Source: JAMZMI01 sp964353015
GTDB lineage: Bacteria > Bacteroidota > Bacteroidia > Cytophagales > Cyclobacteriaceae
Length of the DNA stretch: 64,000 bases
Assembly (NCBI GenBank): GCA_964353015.1
Contig: CAYGUA010000024.1
Location: 1 to 64,000 of the forward strand
Direction: 5' to 3'
The translations under genes were made by a program, and so were the position numbers. How positions within the stretch are numbered: the first letter of the stretch is position 1; the number at the start of each line of letters is the position of its first letter. Positions 63,927 to 64,000 of this stretch are shown here, one piece after another. The notes under the pieces were generated by a model. The model searched no databases, had not been told where the DNA came from, and was given only the letters and a program-made list of their open reading frames with translations.

Positions 63927-64000
63927 ATGAAAATACTCGTTTGCATTACCCATGTTCCGGACACCACGTCTAAAATTTCCTTTACGGATGGGAATACAAA
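63927..64000 (+). CDS. etfB: Electron transfer flavoprotein beta subunit (partial, 5' end only)
   Basis: The first 24 codons read KILVCITHVPDTTSKISF, the characteristic N-terminal strand and loop of EtfB, which passes electrons from acyl-CoA dehydrogenases to the quinone pool. The rest lies beyond the window. No promoter box was found in the 151 bp between this start and the divergent TPR gene. Confidence 0.88.
   Translation, partial: MKILVCITHVPDTTSKISFTDGNT

Overview
The window is AT-rich chromosomal DNA from a Bacteroidota bacterium, most likely a marine or soil member of the order Cytophagales (inference). Support: a secreted protein with a type IX secretion C-terminal tail (16087-17724), a CarboxypepD_reg-like protein, a SusG-like amylase lipoprotein, DUF2911, DUF3127 and DUF1987 genes, promoters of the TTG/TAnnTTTG type, and almost no Shine-Dalgarno sequences. 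No rRNA, prophage, IS element or CRISPR array was seen. One tRNA gene (tRNA-Gln) is present.

Layout. 1-8233 is a starch/maltodextrin and glycolysis block: a GH13 lipoprotein (cut by the window edge), a cytoplasmic GH13, class II aldolase, then a sugar MFS symporter overlapping a DPE2-type 4-alpha-glucanotransferase. 8230-17724 holds housekeeping and secreted proteins: acyl-CoA oxidase, M61 peptidase, MetG, a stand-alone receiver protein and an arylsulfotransferase-like secreted protein. 17766-26230 is a leftward block with a flavoprotein, a thiamine-binding protein, pth, rplY, prs, tRNA-Gln, purL and a hydrolase. 26345-33113 is a TetR-regulated tripartite RND efflux operon (TolC, adaptor lipoprotein, pump), followed by a metallophosphoesterase and a YihY/BrkB membrane protein.

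35928-43672 is the most unusual region. It holds SiaB- and SiaC-like proteins and a small membrane protein with a SiaD-like stalk helix, divergent from a histidine kinase, a receiver protein with a degenerate PP2C domain and an orphan 80-aa protein. A complete SiaA-like sensor phosphatase converges on that second operon. No GGDEF (SiaD) gene is present, so the phospho-switch appears to act on a different target.

43871-54375 contains DUF302 and DUF2911 proteins, a DUF3127 protein with an SSB-like tail, a 45-aa membrane protein, two MsrB genes flanking LhgO, a PBP4-type lipoprotein, a CPA1 antiporter, a GPP34 protein and a K+ channel. 54629-58594 is a trehalose pair (GH15 enzyme and fused OtsAB). 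58675-64000 holds a DEDDh exonuclease, a small Mur-ligase-like protein lacking the P-loop, DnaB, DUF2252, a convergent spacer with paired hairpins, a TPR protein and the start of etfB.
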